From NCBI GenBank assembly GCA_021777105.1, contig JAIQZQ010000004.1, forward strand, positions 1-64,000: DNA of 64,000 nucleotides, given 5' to 3'. Numbering within the stretch: position 1 is the stretch's first letter; each line of letters begins with the position of its first letter. The notes below the pieces were generated by a model, which was given only the letters and a program-made list of their open reading frames with translations, did no database searches and was not told where the DNA came from. A program made the translations under genes and the position numbers. The stretch comes from Candidatus Anammoxibacter sp. (lineage in GTDB: Bacteria; Planctomycetota; Brocadiia; Brocadiales; Anammoxibacteraceae). This document shows, piece after piece, positions 31,715 through 41,107 of this stretch.

Positions 31715-33988
31715 TTAACCTATATTTTCCAGTTTTTCAAGCAGGGTAACAAAGGATGTTTGTAGAGATGAGCCTACTACTCTCCAGATAACAATTAATT
31801 CAATTACAAAAATTGTCAAACCGGTGAGAATGGCGTAAATTATGTTCTTGCCGGTCTCGTTTTTTTCCAGCAAGAGATTTGCCCAGGTTGATATGGCTGC
31901 TCGTTGGCCTGATTCATTGTTATGGCCTTCCCATAGATGCAGCGCTATAGGTGTGAATTTGTTTATTTCAAATTGGATGTCCTTATCCTTGTCGCTTGTT
32001 AACAATGTTCTTGTTATAAGCAACTTGCGGCGGCCGTCATCAAATAGTTGAGATGCTTTAATGTCAGCTCCGCTTTTATCCTGAATTTTTACATCGTCGG
32101 AGCCATTTGCGTTGAGTTCGTTAAAGCCATCTTTTGCGTCCCATTTCCAAAGATTAACGCTTGTCTTTTTGTCGCCCATAAAGAAGTATGGTTTTTGGGA
32201 TGATGTTGATTCAGGCAGTTTAACCGGGAACTGAATTGCGGCCGCGTCGGGAAGTATTGCCGCCCCTGATTCGGTTTCGCCTGAAACGCTTTGAGTGATA
32301 TCATCCCACTCAAGCAAAAAGGCGACATTTTCATCATTAAAAACGGATTTTACATTTATGGCGCTAATAGCCGGCGTAAACAATTTCGGCTCAATCAGGA
32401 TTTGGCCGAATAACGAAAATTCCGAGGTTTTAACGGTGTCCCATATTGGGTCGTCGCATGTTGCCGGCAGCGCGCCATTAGTAAAATGCGATTTAAGAAC
32501 AGTGGCCTTTGCCGGTATATCCGTTGGTCCCAATGATTTAACGAAATTTGCAATATGCCAACGCTCCTCATCGGTTGCGCTGTCAACAAACGACGGCATT
32601 GGTGTGCCGGCCCTGCCGGTTGTTATTGTTTTGTAGATATCTACCACATCATAGCCGCCTTTAAAATCCCAATATCTCCAAAGGTTTGCCGGTTTGATTG
32701 GATGCTTCCAATCATCTTTTAACGTTAAGGCGTTCGGCCCGTTTCCGCGCCCGTTTTTCCCGTGGCATTTCCAGCATTCCAGTTTTGTGAATAGTTCACG
32801 GCCTTTGTTTATGCTATCTTGAGTTATGGGCAGAGGTGTTCCAACTTTAATAGGATCCGGCAGGGGCTTGCCTCTCTCTTTATATTTTCTAAATCGTTTT
32901 GCCAGCGTTTTAACATGGTCCGCAAGCGCGCGCACATTGCTTTCGCCAAGGACGGACCATGGCGGCATTGATGTGCCGTGAATTCCGTTTGCAATAACGT
33001 TGCGCACATCGTCATTTGTGGGCAGCTCACCGCCGGGGGTTGATTTAATTTTGTATCTTGCTTTTGTCAGATCTCTTGGTCTTGGGTCGACAAATTCAGC
33101 GGCGGGTCCGTCGCCTTTGCCTTTAGGGCCGTGGCAATATTGGCATTTTTTCATGTAGAGAGCTTCGCCGGGGGTTGTGGTTTCAGGGCTTTTGCCGGTT
33201 GAGGCGGGCTCATGCGGTGTTGATTGATGCGCGTCCGGTTCTGAGCTGTGTTCCTCCCATGTCCTTGGCTCAACTCCTGCGCCGTCATATATATACAAAA
33301 TAACTTTCCATATTTCGTCTTCGCTGAGTATGGTTTCCCAGGCGGGCATTGCGGAATTCCAGGGCGTTCCTTCGTTAGGCAGCCCGGGGCCGCCTTTGCT
33401 TATGCGCCAAAAGACGAATGATTCCTGAAGTTGCGCGATTGTGCCTTTGTCTACAAAGTTTGCCGGCATGGGGTTAAGGGCTTTTGCAAAATGGCCTTTG
33501 CCGTCAAGATTGTCGCCATGGCAAAAGAAGCAGTTTTTAAAATAGATAACCGCGCCTTCTTCCACATATTTCCTGAAGTTTGCTTTGTCTTTTCTAAACG
33601 GGTTCTCTGCTCCGTCTAAATTTATGCTTTTGCCCCTAAACTGAATTTGAGACGGGGGGGCCGGATGTATTGACCTTAACTCAGCCGGAGGCGGCGCTTC
33701 GCCGGAACGGTTTACATATGTCAGGGACGCAACGAGTATAGGGAGCCCGGCAAACACCGATATCCTTAAGCCTCTTTTTTCAGGATTGACTATTGTATCT
33801 TTTATTGGGCGGAAGAATTCGCCCAACGACTGATTGCCGGCTGAAATATATATGAGAACCGCAAAAATTGCGATTACCAGATAAAAATAGAGCAATGATG
33901 AAGGAATAGGAGGATAAATCCCAAACCTTAATATTAAAAAGACTATTCCGACTATTATGAATGAGAGTGTAAATTTTGATATTTTCAT
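31715..33988 (-). CDS. Membrane-anchored triheme cytochrome c with EB_dh-like C-terminal domain
   Basis: 757 residues. Two N-terminal transmembrane helices (about 7-25 and 32-50) and a third near 85. Three cytochrome c domains carry CFFCH, CQYCH and CWKCH haem-binding motifs at about 150, 280 and 400. The C-terminal 250 residues (DDPIWDTV.., AFLLEWDD.., AIQFPVKLP) resemble the ethylbenzene-dehydrogenase gamma-type haem-b domain, with a final transmembrane helix at about 715-740. The protein would face the periplasm and shuttle electrons. It is the last of four minus-strand genes and probably works with the CydA-cytochrome c fusion upstream. I cannot tell whether it feeds oxygen, nitrogen-oxide or another acceptor. 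Confidence 0.85.
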   Translation of the reverse strand: MKISKFTLSFIIVGIVFLILRFGIYPPIPSSLLYFYLVIAIFAVLIYISAGNQSLGEFFRPIKDTIVNPEKRGLRISVFAGLPILVASLTYVNRSGEAPPPAELRSIHPAPPSQIQFRGKSINLDGAENPFRKDKANFRKYVEEGAVIYFKNCFFCHGDNLDGKGHFAKALNPMPANFVDKGTIAQLQESFVFWRISKGGPGLPNEGTPWNSAMPAWETILSEDEIWKVILYIYDGAGVEPRTWEEHSSEPDAHQSTPHEPASTGKSPETTTPGEALYMKKCQYCHGPKGKGDGPAAEFVDPRPRDLTKARYKIKSTPGGELPTNDDVRNVIANGIHGTSMPPWSVLGESNVRALADHVKTLAKRFRKYKERGKPLPDPIKVGTPLPITQDSINKGRELFTKLECWKCHGKNGRGNGPNALTLKDDWKHPIKPANLWRYWDFKGGYDVVDIYKTITTGRAGTPMPSFVDSATDEERWHIANFVKSLGPTDIPAKATVLKSHFTNGALPATCDDPIWDTVKTSEFSLFGQILIEPKLFTPAISAINVKSVFNDENVAFLLEWDDITQSVSGETESGAAILPDAAAIQFPVKLPESTSSQKPYFFMGDKKTSVNLWKWDAKDGFNELNANGSDDVKIQDKSGADIKASQLFDDGRRKLLITRTLLTSDKDKDIQFEINKFTPIALHLWEGHNNESGQRAAISTWANLLLEKNETGKNIIYAILTGLTIFVIELIVIWRVVGSSLQTSFVTLLEKLENIG

Positions 33989-34083
33989 TATTCAGCTTTT
34001 TTTGCGCATTTTGTAAAAATTATTTTTAAACAAGGCCTTTGCGCCGGGCTTTTGTTGCTCGCGCTAAATACGGACTATTAGAA

Positions 34084-36726
34084 CTAGCCTTTAAGGTTAA
34101 GCATGAACGCCATTAGATCGTTAAATTCCTTTACGCTTAGTTTATATTTATAATCGTTTGGCATTTTAAATTTGAATCCTTCCGCAATCTTAGCTTCCGG
34201 ATCAAGTATTGATTCCTTAATATAATCCGCGCCGGCCCTAATGCCGATAGTGAAGAGGTTTGGGCCGTGTCTCTCTTCTTCGCCTTCGATTTTATGGCAC
34301 ACAAAGCATCCAAAGGCCAGGAACACTTCTTTGCCCGCCACGGCGTCGCCTGTAATTTCCGGTGTATATGAAAGCTGTGTTTCCGTTTTGGTGTCTGTTT
34401 TCGCTACCTTCGCGGTTGAGATTGATTTAAAATCTTCCGGTCGCACGGTTACCTCTCCGCCAAGGCTTTCGAGATAGGCGACTATCGCCAAAAGTTCCGG
34501 TTGCGTAAATGAAATAGGAGGTTTGTCGGCGGCCGGCATTATAGGGCCAAATCCTTCAACCACGTAAACTGTCGGGTCCAGAAGGGATTCCATTAAATAA
34601 TCTTTTGCGGAAATGCCGTCTTTTCGGCCGGCGGCTAGTTCGCCGACTCTGTCAAGATTAGGGCCGCGTCCGCCGTCATCTTTATGACAAACCTTGCAAT
34701 TGCCTTTGCCCTGATAAAGAGCCTCGCCCATCTTCACAATGCCGCTTTGGGTTAAACCTTCCGTGGAAATTACAACCTCTTCGGGAACTTTTGATTCAAG
34801 TTGAGGTATGCTGTTTGAATAGAGTGTAAAGATGCCGATAAGCGCGGCGGCAAAGCCTAATTTGCGTAAAAGTATTACTGTCGTGCCTGAAGACTCTGCT
34901 TTTGTCAGGTCTTTTCCGGTTTTGGAGACCCTCTTCTTTTTATCGCCAAGCGATCCAATCCAGAAAATAAACAGAAGCATCCCTATAAACACAATAGTTA
35001 CAACGGACACAACGTTTGCCGCGTAACCTAGAGCCGGGGTGTACGCCTCGGAAGAGGTGTCTTTTAACACGCCGTAAACATGCCAATGCTGCCGTATTGC
35101 GGAACGGGCAAAGCCCATCAATCCCATAAGCCATGTGAACGTAACCGCCACGGCAAGGAGCGTGTATTGCGACCGTGGCGGGATGGATCCCCATTTAATT
35201 TGGCCCTTAATGCTTGCCTTGCGGAATAGAAATAGATCAATTGTAATTATTAAAATTATAGCGGCGATCACTGCTGAAACCTGATACACTGAAAAGCCTA
35301 CTCTTACAATAGCCTCAACCATATAACCGTATATTCCATAGAATATGACTACTATGCATGAGACTGCCAATATGGCGATCTGGATATACATGCCAACTTT
35401 TGCCCAGCTGACCGTGGCGACCTTGTTTCCCCTGCGGTACAACAAAAAGCTGACAAATGTGGAGAGTATCATTAGATTTACCGCAGTGTTCTTTGCGGAC
35501 ATAACGCCTAGGAAACCAATTAGAGGATGATGCGAACCGCCCATTCGTTGTGTTTCCACAAAACTTGCGATCAGGGTGTGCGGGGTGGCCCAAATCATGA
35601 AACTCAGAGTTAGAACGCCGACCAGATACTTTATATATTTGCGGTATCTATCGGCCCCGGGTATCCTCTCCATCCCCACCCATAGATAATAATTGGTGCA
35701 CATAAACAAGATGCCGATAAGCACTGCCTGGATAATCCAGAGCCAGGAGAGAAAACCGCCCATAAGGCTTATGCCGAGTTGTTGGTTGTATCCATAAATC
35801 TCCCTTGTCAATAAATAGCCGGCAAACGGCAGCGCAAGGAATGCGGAAATTGCTATGAAATTGCCTATATAGCCTTCCCAATCATAAAAGGCCCGTTCCG
35901 CCTCTGTTCTGGCCGTCATAAATTTAAATCCGGCAAACGCGGCAACCACCGCTCCGCCAAAGCAGATGTTGGCAATAAATCTGTGTATATTTAGCGGCAT
36001 CCATGTGAAATTGGCAGTGGCTTCCCAAAGGCTCAGGAGGTTTCCGTTTTGGTCTATGCCGGCGGGGCTCATAGTAAAACTCACCCATGAATTGGCTATT
36101 ACCATAATAGAAATGCCGAAGAGGTTTAGGAGTATGCCTAAAATGAGATGTTTTACCTTGCTATGTTTTAACCTGTCCCATGTATACCAATAGAGGTAGA
36201 GCAGAAATGTTTCGCCAAAGAAAAGGAGGGCGTATATCCAGAATGAGCCGTAAAAGATGCTTGAAAAATAACTCATGAACTTTGGATAAAATCCTATAAG
36301 CAGAAAGGCCAGCAAAGCTCCAAGAATGGCCGTGGTTGAAAAAGCGGCTAGCGTAAGTTTTGTAAATTCCTTTGCCATGCGGTCAAAGCGGGGGCTCTTG
36401 GTTCGTATGCCTATAAACTCGGCTGTTACAGCAAAAATAGGCACACCCAGGATGAAAGCCGCAAACATTAAATGAAGCTGCGCAACAAACCATACTGCAA
36501 CCCTGCTGCCGAATACCGGAAATGAACGGTAATCCGCGGAACTGCCGGATTTGGTTTTATTTATCGCTGTTTCGCCTGCGTTTGTGGACGGGGGTTTAAC
36601 GGCAACTGAATCCGGTTCATGAGATTCTGACGCATAGGCATGTGTATTGGAACTAAACGGGCTCGCAATTTCGCTGCTTATTACAATTATGCCGACAAAT
36701 AAAAACAGGTATATTAATTTTTTCAT
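34084..36726 (-). CDS. Cytochrome bd oxidase subunit I-like protein fused to a diheme cytochrome c
   Basis: 880 residues, nearly twice the length of CydA. After a signal-like N-terminus, residues about 70-560 form a multi-pass (about nine helices) CydA-type domain with QLHLMFAAFILGVPIFAVTA and NIHRFIANICFGGAVV carrying candidate haem-ligand histidines. The C-terminal 270 residues hold two cytochrome c domains with CKVCH (about 680) and CFVCH (about 810). No CydB partner is found in the window. Such bd-like proteins with attached cytochrome c occur in several nitrogen-cycling and deep-branching bacteria; they may accept electrons from cytochromes rather than quinol, which is inference. It lies two bases from the thiamine-binding-type gene and in line with the triheme cytochrome. 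Confidence 0.88.
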   Translation of the reverse strand: MKKLIYLFLFVGIIVISSEIASPFSSNTHAYASESHEPDSVAVKPPSTNAGETAINKTKSGSSADYRSFPVFGSRVAVWFVAQLHLMFAAFILGVPIFAVTAEFIGIRTKSPRFDRMAKEFTKLTLAAFSTTAILGALLAFLLIGFYPKFMSYFSSIFYGSFWIYALLFFGETFLLYLYWYTWDRLKHSKVKHLILGILLNLFGISIMVIANSWVSFTMSPAGIDQNGNLLSLWEATANFTWMPLNIHRFIANICFGGAVVAAFAGFKFMTARTEAERAFYDWEGYIGNFIAISAFLALPFAGYLLTREIYGYNQQLGISLMGGFLSWLWIIQAVLIGILFMCTNYYLWVGMERIPGADRYRKYIKYLVGVLTLSFMIWATPHTLIASFVETQRMGGSHHPLIGFLGVMSAKNTAVNLMILSTFVSFLLYRRGNKVATVSWAKVGMYIQIAILAVSCIVVIFYGIYGYMVEAIVRVGFSVYQVSAVIAAIILIITIDLFLFRKASIKGQIKWGSIPPRSQYTLLAVAVTFTWLMGLMGFARSAIRQHWHVYGVLKDTSSEAYTPALGYAANVVSVVTIVFIGMLLFIFWIGSLGDKKKRVSKTGKDLTKAESSGTTVILLRKLGFAAALIGIFTLYSNSIPQLESKVPEEVVISTEGLTQSGIVKMGEALYQGKGNCKVCHKDDGGRGPNLDRVGELAAGRKDGISAKDYLMESLLDPTVYVVEGFGPIMPAADKPPISFTQPELLAIVAYLESLGGEVTVRPEDFKSISTAKVAKTDTKTETQLSYTPEITGDAVAGKEVFLAFGCFVCHKIEGEEERHGPNLFTIGIRAGADYIKESILDPEAKIAEGFKFKMPNDYKYKLSVKEFNDLMAFMLNLKG

Positions 36727-36727
36727 A

Positions 36728-37036
36728 TTAACTCTTTAACTTTTTGCCTAATTTACTTTCAACGCTTTCAATTTTTGAGGCAATCCTGCCGCTTTTGCCT
36801 TTTCTGTAATCGAGTTTCATTGTCGTTATAATACGGTTGCAATCATTCTGCATTACACTAAAACATTGTTTGACAACGTCAAGAAGCTCGTCTATTTCGC
36901 CTTCAATAACAGTGCCCATTGGGTTAAGTTTGTATTCAAGGCCGCTTTTATCAATAACATCCAATGACCTTGCCACATATTTGCTTACGCTTTCGCCTTT
37001 GTCAAGAGGCGTCATACTAAATTCAAGAAGCGTCAC
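36728..37036 (-). CDS. MTH1187/DUF77-family thiamine-binding-type protein
   Basis: 102 residues starting MTLLEFSMTPLDKGESVSKY, with YKLNPMGTVIEGEIDELLDV, the signature of the DUF77/MTH1187 family of small ferredoxin-like-fold proteins, some of which bind thiamine or related ligands. The start overlaps the upstream ypdA-like stop by 4 bases and the stop is 2 bases before the next start, so it is embedded in the operon with cytochrome genes. Its role there is unclear. Confidence 0.85.
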   Translation of the reverse strand: MTLLEFSMTPLDKGESVSKYVARSLDVIDKSGLEYKLNPMGTVIEGEIDELLDVVKQCFSVMQNDCNRIITTMKLDYRKGKSGRIASKIESVESKLGKKLKS

Positions 37037-38013
37037 TGTTTTCTCTCCTTTAAAATGTGTTCAATTATCTTTTTACCGTGAAATCTGCCTGTTTCAATAA
37101 ATATCTTGCCTGTTTGCCTGCCGCCTATAATGGAGCCCGCCAAATATGCCCCTTTTATGTTTGATTCATAAGACTCTTCAGAGAATTCCGGCTCCAATGA
37201 ATCCGGGTTAAACCTGATTCCGCATTTTTCCAATAGATTTGTGTCCGGCATATAACCAACAAGCGCAAATAAAAAATCGTTCTTTATTTCAACCGCGCCG
37301 GAATCATTGTTGTTTATAACTATGGAATTTGGCCTTATTTCAGCCAATTCTGAGTTAAAAAACGCATTTATTGAACCGTCGTTAATCCGTTTTTCCAATT
37401 CAGGCGCGATCCAGTATTTTACCTTTTTGCCCAGATCATTTCCACGATGAACTAAAGTTGTGTTTGCGCCGTGCCTGTATAGGTCAAGCGCGGCTTCAAC
37501 AGATGAATTATTTGCGCCCAGAACCGCCACGTCCATTTTATAGTATTGATGGCCCTCTGTGTAATAATGAGATACTTTAGGGCTCTCCTCGCCTTTAATA
37601 TTCAGCTTCTTTGGAATGTCGAAATAACCGGTGGATATTATGATATTTTTAGCATAATATGACTTTTCTAAAACATTTAACCGTTTGACTGAGATTGTAA
37701 ATGCGTTATCTTTCCGTTTAATGTCAACAACCTCTTCATAACAATTAACATTTAAATCATGCCGCTCCGAGACTGTTCTATAATAATTGAGTGTTTCCCT
37801 CCTTGACGGCCTGAAATTAAGGCTTGCAAACGGCGCATTCCCAATCTCCAGCAGATCGGGGGTGGAAAAAAATGTCATATCAACTGGAAAGTTGTTTATA
37901 GAGTTAGTCAGGCATCCTTTTTCAACAACGGCATAATCCAGCTTGCGCAACCCTGCTTCAATCGCGCACGCAAGCCCGGCCGGCCCGGCTCCAATTATAA
38001 CTACGTCTTTCAT
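37033..38013 (-). CDS. ypdA: YpdA-like FAD-dependent oxidoreductase
   Basis: 326 residues of the thioredoxin-reductase-like flavoprotein class. The FAD-binding VVIIGAGPAGLACAIEAG opens the protein, a second nucleotide-binding GxNNSSVEAALDLYRHGA lies near 165-185, and ITGRQTGKIFIETGRFHG-like text at the end resembles YpdA/Bdr bacillithiol-disulfide reductases. A CxxC redox motif of thioredoxin reductases is missing, as in YpdA. It probably reduces a low-molecular-weight disulfide using NADPH. It leads a tight four-gene operon with the DUF77 protein and two cytochrome genes. Confidence 0.82.
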   Translation of the reverse strand: MKDVVIIGAGPAGLACAIEAGLRKLDYAVVEKGCLTNSINNFPVDMTFFSTPDLLEIGNAPFASLNFRPSRRETLNYYRTVSERHDLNVNCYEEVVDIKRKDNAFTISVKRLNVLEKSYYAKNIIISTGYFDIPKKLNIKGEESPKVSHYYTEGHQYYKMDVAVLGANNSSVEAALDLYRHGANTTLVHRGNDLGKKVKYWIAPELEKRINDGSINAFFNSELAEIRPNSIVINNNDSGAVEIKNDFLFALVGYMPDTNLLEKCGIRFNPDSLEPEFSEESYESNIKGAYLAGSIIGGRQTGKIFIETGRFHGKKIIEHILKERKQ

Positions 38014-38443
38014 TTCTTAAGAATTGCAAATTAAGGGTTTGTAAAGAATTGATAATGCCGTATGTTTTATTAAATTCTTGAGACAACTTCGCTTCCGGCA
38101 TACTGTTGGAAGACGCGGAAAATATGGCAAAAAGAGGGTTTAGGATAACGCAAGTAGCGCTGTAAATCAAGTTAAAACAACGCATACAATCCGGCGTTTT
38201 ATAAATTTTTCCTATAATTATTCTATTAATTCGTTCAGCCGAATTATTTGTTAATATGAGCTCATTCTTTTATGCCGGCAACCTGGAAAGCTCTGTGATG
38301 AAATTTTCAACTAATTGTATAACCGTTTGCGTAATTTAACGTTATAAATCAAACACGATTCTTCATGCTAAGATTGTCGTAACTTGTGATATAATATAAG
38401 ATTAGATTATTTAATAATTCTTAATTTAGAAAGGGGTTTTTAA

Positions 38444-38536
38444 ATGGAAAATTTAAAAAATCAACAACTAATGCTCAATATTCGTCCAAATATTATTAAT
38501 TGGTTAAAAATTTATACACAATTTCAAAAATATTAG
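38444..38536 (+). CDS. Possible small peptide (30 residues)
   Basis: ATG at 38444 preceded by AAAGGGG at about 7 bases, encoding MENLKNQQLMLNIRPNIINW and ten further residues. The small basic, Asn-rich peptide has no known relative that I recognise. It could be chance in AT-rich sequence. Confidence 0.2.
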   Translation: MENLKNQQLMLNIRPNIINWLKIYTQFQKY

Positions 38537-38607
38537 TAAATTTTAAATTTTTTTGCCGATACATTAATAATGTATAGTTGTTTATCCACAAAGATTGCGC
38601 TTGTAAG

Positions 38608-38638
38608 AAAAATTTTCCTAAACTATGGGAAAATTTTT
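38608..38638. terminator. AAAAATTTTCC/GGAAAATTTTT hairpin
   Basis: Eleven-base stem (38608-38618 and 38628-38638) with an 8-base loop and T-rich ends on both strands, possibly a bidirectional terminator for the small ORF or for a short transcript. Confidence 0.4.
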
Positions 38639-38838
38639 ATTTAGAGCGGTTAATGCGCAATTTTACGGTTAAGATATTAAAGGGGTTTATAAAGAAAATT
38701 AAGTTTATATTGATAATGGCATGCAATGTGCTTTAAATACTTTTGAGATTTAAAAGTGTTTAATTTTTGTCTAGTATTTATTAACAAAATAACCACTATA
38801 GCCTATATTTAATGATGAAAAGGAGGGCTTGTTTAGAG

Positions 38839-40998
38839 ATGAATAAAAAACCTGTTTTATTGATAGCCGGCATAATCGTCTTTTTTTTAAACAGTAGCGC
38901 CGATATTTATGGCGGCTCAAATGATCTTGAAGCTGTTTTAAAGAATTCCGATGGCACAAGCGCCTTTGAGGTGCAGGATTCAACCGCAAAAGCCCTGGTC
39001 AGGATGCAGTCTGACGGCAAGGTTGGCGTAGGAGTAACTGTTCCTGAAGCGTTTTTGCATGTAAAGGGGACATCTTCCACCGCATTGAAAATAGAAGGCA
39101 ACGCTATAGTCATGGACGGTAATTTAGGAATTGGAACCGCGTCGCCCGCAAACGCGTTGGAAATTGCCGGCGCGGCTGTTATTACCGGCAGCGTCACGGC
39201 TTCCGCTTTTATTGGCGACGGTTCAGGTATAACAGGCATTTCATCCGACGCATTTGCCGTTATTAGCAGCAATATTACAGACGGCACGATTGCGGGAGCC
39301 GATTTGTCGTCCAGCCTTGATTTGACAACCACGGGAACTATATCGGCAAACAGGCTTGCTGTAACGGGAGATGGTTTTGTTGTGGACAGTACAGGTTCGG
39401 TTACAGCTGCGCTTATTACAACAACAGGCTCAATAACGGCTAATAAACTAATAATAACAGGCAATGATTTTGCTATTGATAACGCGGGTTCAATGACGGC
39501 TCTTGCAATTAAATCAAGAGGTTCGATTACTGCGGCAGGCACTGTTACGGCCTCTGCGTTTTCATTTGCGTCAGGCCAGGTTGGCGGGACAATTTCTGCC
39601 TCTACCGGCACAATAACGGTCTTGTCCTCATGGATGGACGTGCGCGGCACATTGACCGCTATGTCGTTTATTGGCGACGGCTCAGGCATAACCGGCATTT
39701 CATCCAGCGCAATTGCCGTTGTCAGCAGCAGCATTACAGACGGCACAATCCAGAGCGTTGATTTGGCTCCAAATATTAGCATAAATACAATGGGCACAAT
39801 CTCGGCAACACGTATAGCAAACGGCAGCGATACTTTTGTTGTAGATAGCTCCGGATCAATGACTGTATCAACTCTAAAATCAACAGGCTCTGTGACTGTC
39901 ACTGGAACTGTGACTGTAAGCAATGATTTAGTTGTGGATACGAGCACGTTATTTGTGGATTCAACAAATAATAGGGTAGGCATAGGCACAATAACTCCCG
40001 CATTGAAATTGCATATAGTGGGTTCTTCAACAATATCTGGCAGAGTAGGTATTGGAACTACGACTCCAAATGCAGCATTAGATATAGTAGGCTCACCGGC
40101 AATTGCGCTTACAACTTTAAATGTCAGCGGCACCACAACTATAACCGGAGGCTATTCCGGTATAGGCACTACAACACCGGCAATGCGGCTGCACATAGTA
40201 GGCTCTTCAACAATATCGGGCAATGTGGGAATTGGAACAACCACGCCATCTTCACCGTTGCATGTATCCGGGGCCGCTACGATATCGGGCAATACAGGGA
40301 TAGGCACAACCACCCCCGCATTGAAATTGCATATAGTGGGTTCTTCAACAATATCGGGCAATATAGGAATTGGAACAACCACGCCATCTTCACCGTTGCA
40401 TGTGGCCGGGGCCGCTACAATATCGGGTAATACAGGCATAGGCACAACAACGCCGTCATTGAAACTGCATGTCGTAGGCTCGTCAACAATATCGGGTAGA
40501 GTAGGTATTGGAACTACTACTCCTAGTGCTGTCTTGGATATAATAGGCTCATCGACAATTGCGCTTACAACTTTAAATGTCAGCGGCACTACAACTATGA
40601 CCGGTGGCAATGTAAGCATAGGCACGACCACAACTTCGGTGGATTTGCATGTTGAGGGAACCGTCACCGTTTCAAACAGTTTAAATATAGGCACAACTAC
40701 TGCGGGGGCCGCTATTACTATGCACCTCTCAGAATCGTCGCTTATTACTTTCGGGTCTATTTCCAATAATTCGTGCGCTGACAAATTTTTCAGCGTGGCA
40801 GGCGCATCTGACGGCGACACTGTCTTCCTTGGCGTGCCTGCGGCTATGGTAGGAACAGGTTCGCCAACGTCCGTAGGTCTGGCTTTCTTTGGATATGTAA
40901 TTGAAACCAATAGCGTGGCAGTGAGGGCGTGCAATTTTACAGGCTCTGCGGTCACACCGACTGCCGGCACGGTTACCGCCGATGTGTGGAAGCATTAA
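38839..40998 (+). CDS. Secreted repeat protein with GIGTTTP/ISG repeats
   Basis: 719 residues from the ATG at 38839, next to a signal peptide (MNKKPVLLIAGIIVFFLNSS); a start at 38812 would add nine residues. The rest is low-complexity beta-rich sequence built of short repeats such as VGIGTTTPxxxLHIVGSSTISG, about 23 residues each, plus SGITGIS blocks, like the shafts of phage tail fibres and large surface proteins. No catalytic domain is visible. The C-terminal 70 residues (DKFFSVAGASDGDTVFLGVP) are non-repetitive. It is the first of three secreted proteins on this strand, perhaps parts of one surface structure. Confidence 0.75.
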   Translation: MNKKPVLLIAGIIVFFLNSSADIYGGSNDLEAVLKNSDGTSAFEVQDSTAKALVRMQSDGKVGVGVTVPEAFLHVKGTSSTALKIEGNAIVMDGNLGIGTASPANALEIAGAAVITGSVTASAFIGDGSGITGISSDAFAVISSNITDGTIAGADLSSSLDLTTTGTISANRLAVTGDGFVVDSTGSVTAALITTTGSITANKLIITGNDFAIDNAGSMTALAIKSRGSITAAGTVTASAFSFASGQVGGTISASTGTITVLSSWMDVRGTLTAMSFIGDGSGITGISSSAIAVVSSSITDGTIQSVDLAPNISINTMGTISATRIANGSDTFVVDSSGSMTVSTLKSTGSVTVTGTVTVSNDLVVDTSTLFVDSTNNRVGIGTITPALKLHIVGSSTISGRVGIGTTTPNAALDIVGSPAIALTTLNVSGTTTITGGYSGIGTTTPAMRLHIVGSSTISGNVGIGTTTPSSPLHVSGAATISGNTGIGTTTPALKLHIVGSSTISGNIGIGTTTPSSPLHVAGAATISGNTGIGTTTPSLKLHVVGSSTISGRVGIGTTTPSAVLDIIGSSTIALTTLNVSGTTTMTGGNVSIGTTTTSVDLHVEGTVTVSNSLNIGTTTAGAAITMHLSESSLITFGSISNNSCADKFFSVAGASDGDTVFLGVPAAMVGTGSPTSVGLAFFGYVIETNSVAVRACNFTGSAVTPTAGTVTADVWKH
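40185..40500. repeat. Tandem repeats inside the secreted repeat gene
   Basis: Near-identical units of about 69 bases, arranged in pairs of about 138 bases, each with TTGCATATAGTGGGTTCTTC and GGAATTGGAACAACCACGCC. The high DNA identity between units suggests recent amplification and a potential for copy-number change. Confidence 0.75.
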
Positions 40999-41107
40999 TA
41001 TAAACTCAATATTTTTAGAGCATAGTTATACATAGCGGCAAGCAAATGTTTTTAAAGAATTTGCGTGATATTTACAGACTAAAAGAACAGCTTTTGAAAG
41101 TTGTAAA

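Larger units (their letters stand above)
38014..38838. other. AT-rich intergenic region between divergent operons
   Basis: 825 bases. It probably holds the promoters of ypdA (minus) and of the repeat protein (plus). It includes a possible short ORF (38444-38536) with a TATAAT at 38390-38395 before it, and an 11-bp hairpin at 38608-38638. Otherwise only AT-rich sequence. Confidence 0.4.

Noticed and set aside
36837..37100. Plus-strand ORF antisense to the ypdA/DUF77 junction
   Set aside because: Covers the overlapping minus-strand genes and has no independent support.
40000..40500. Regular short repeats as a CRISPR array
   Set aside because: Continuous open reading frame, no unique spacers, protein-level repeat.
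38907..40970. Long minus-strand ORFs (409 and 272 residues) antisense to the secreted repeat gene
   Set aside because: They are shadows of a repeat gene with biased codon use and show only V/P/T-rich low-complexity text.
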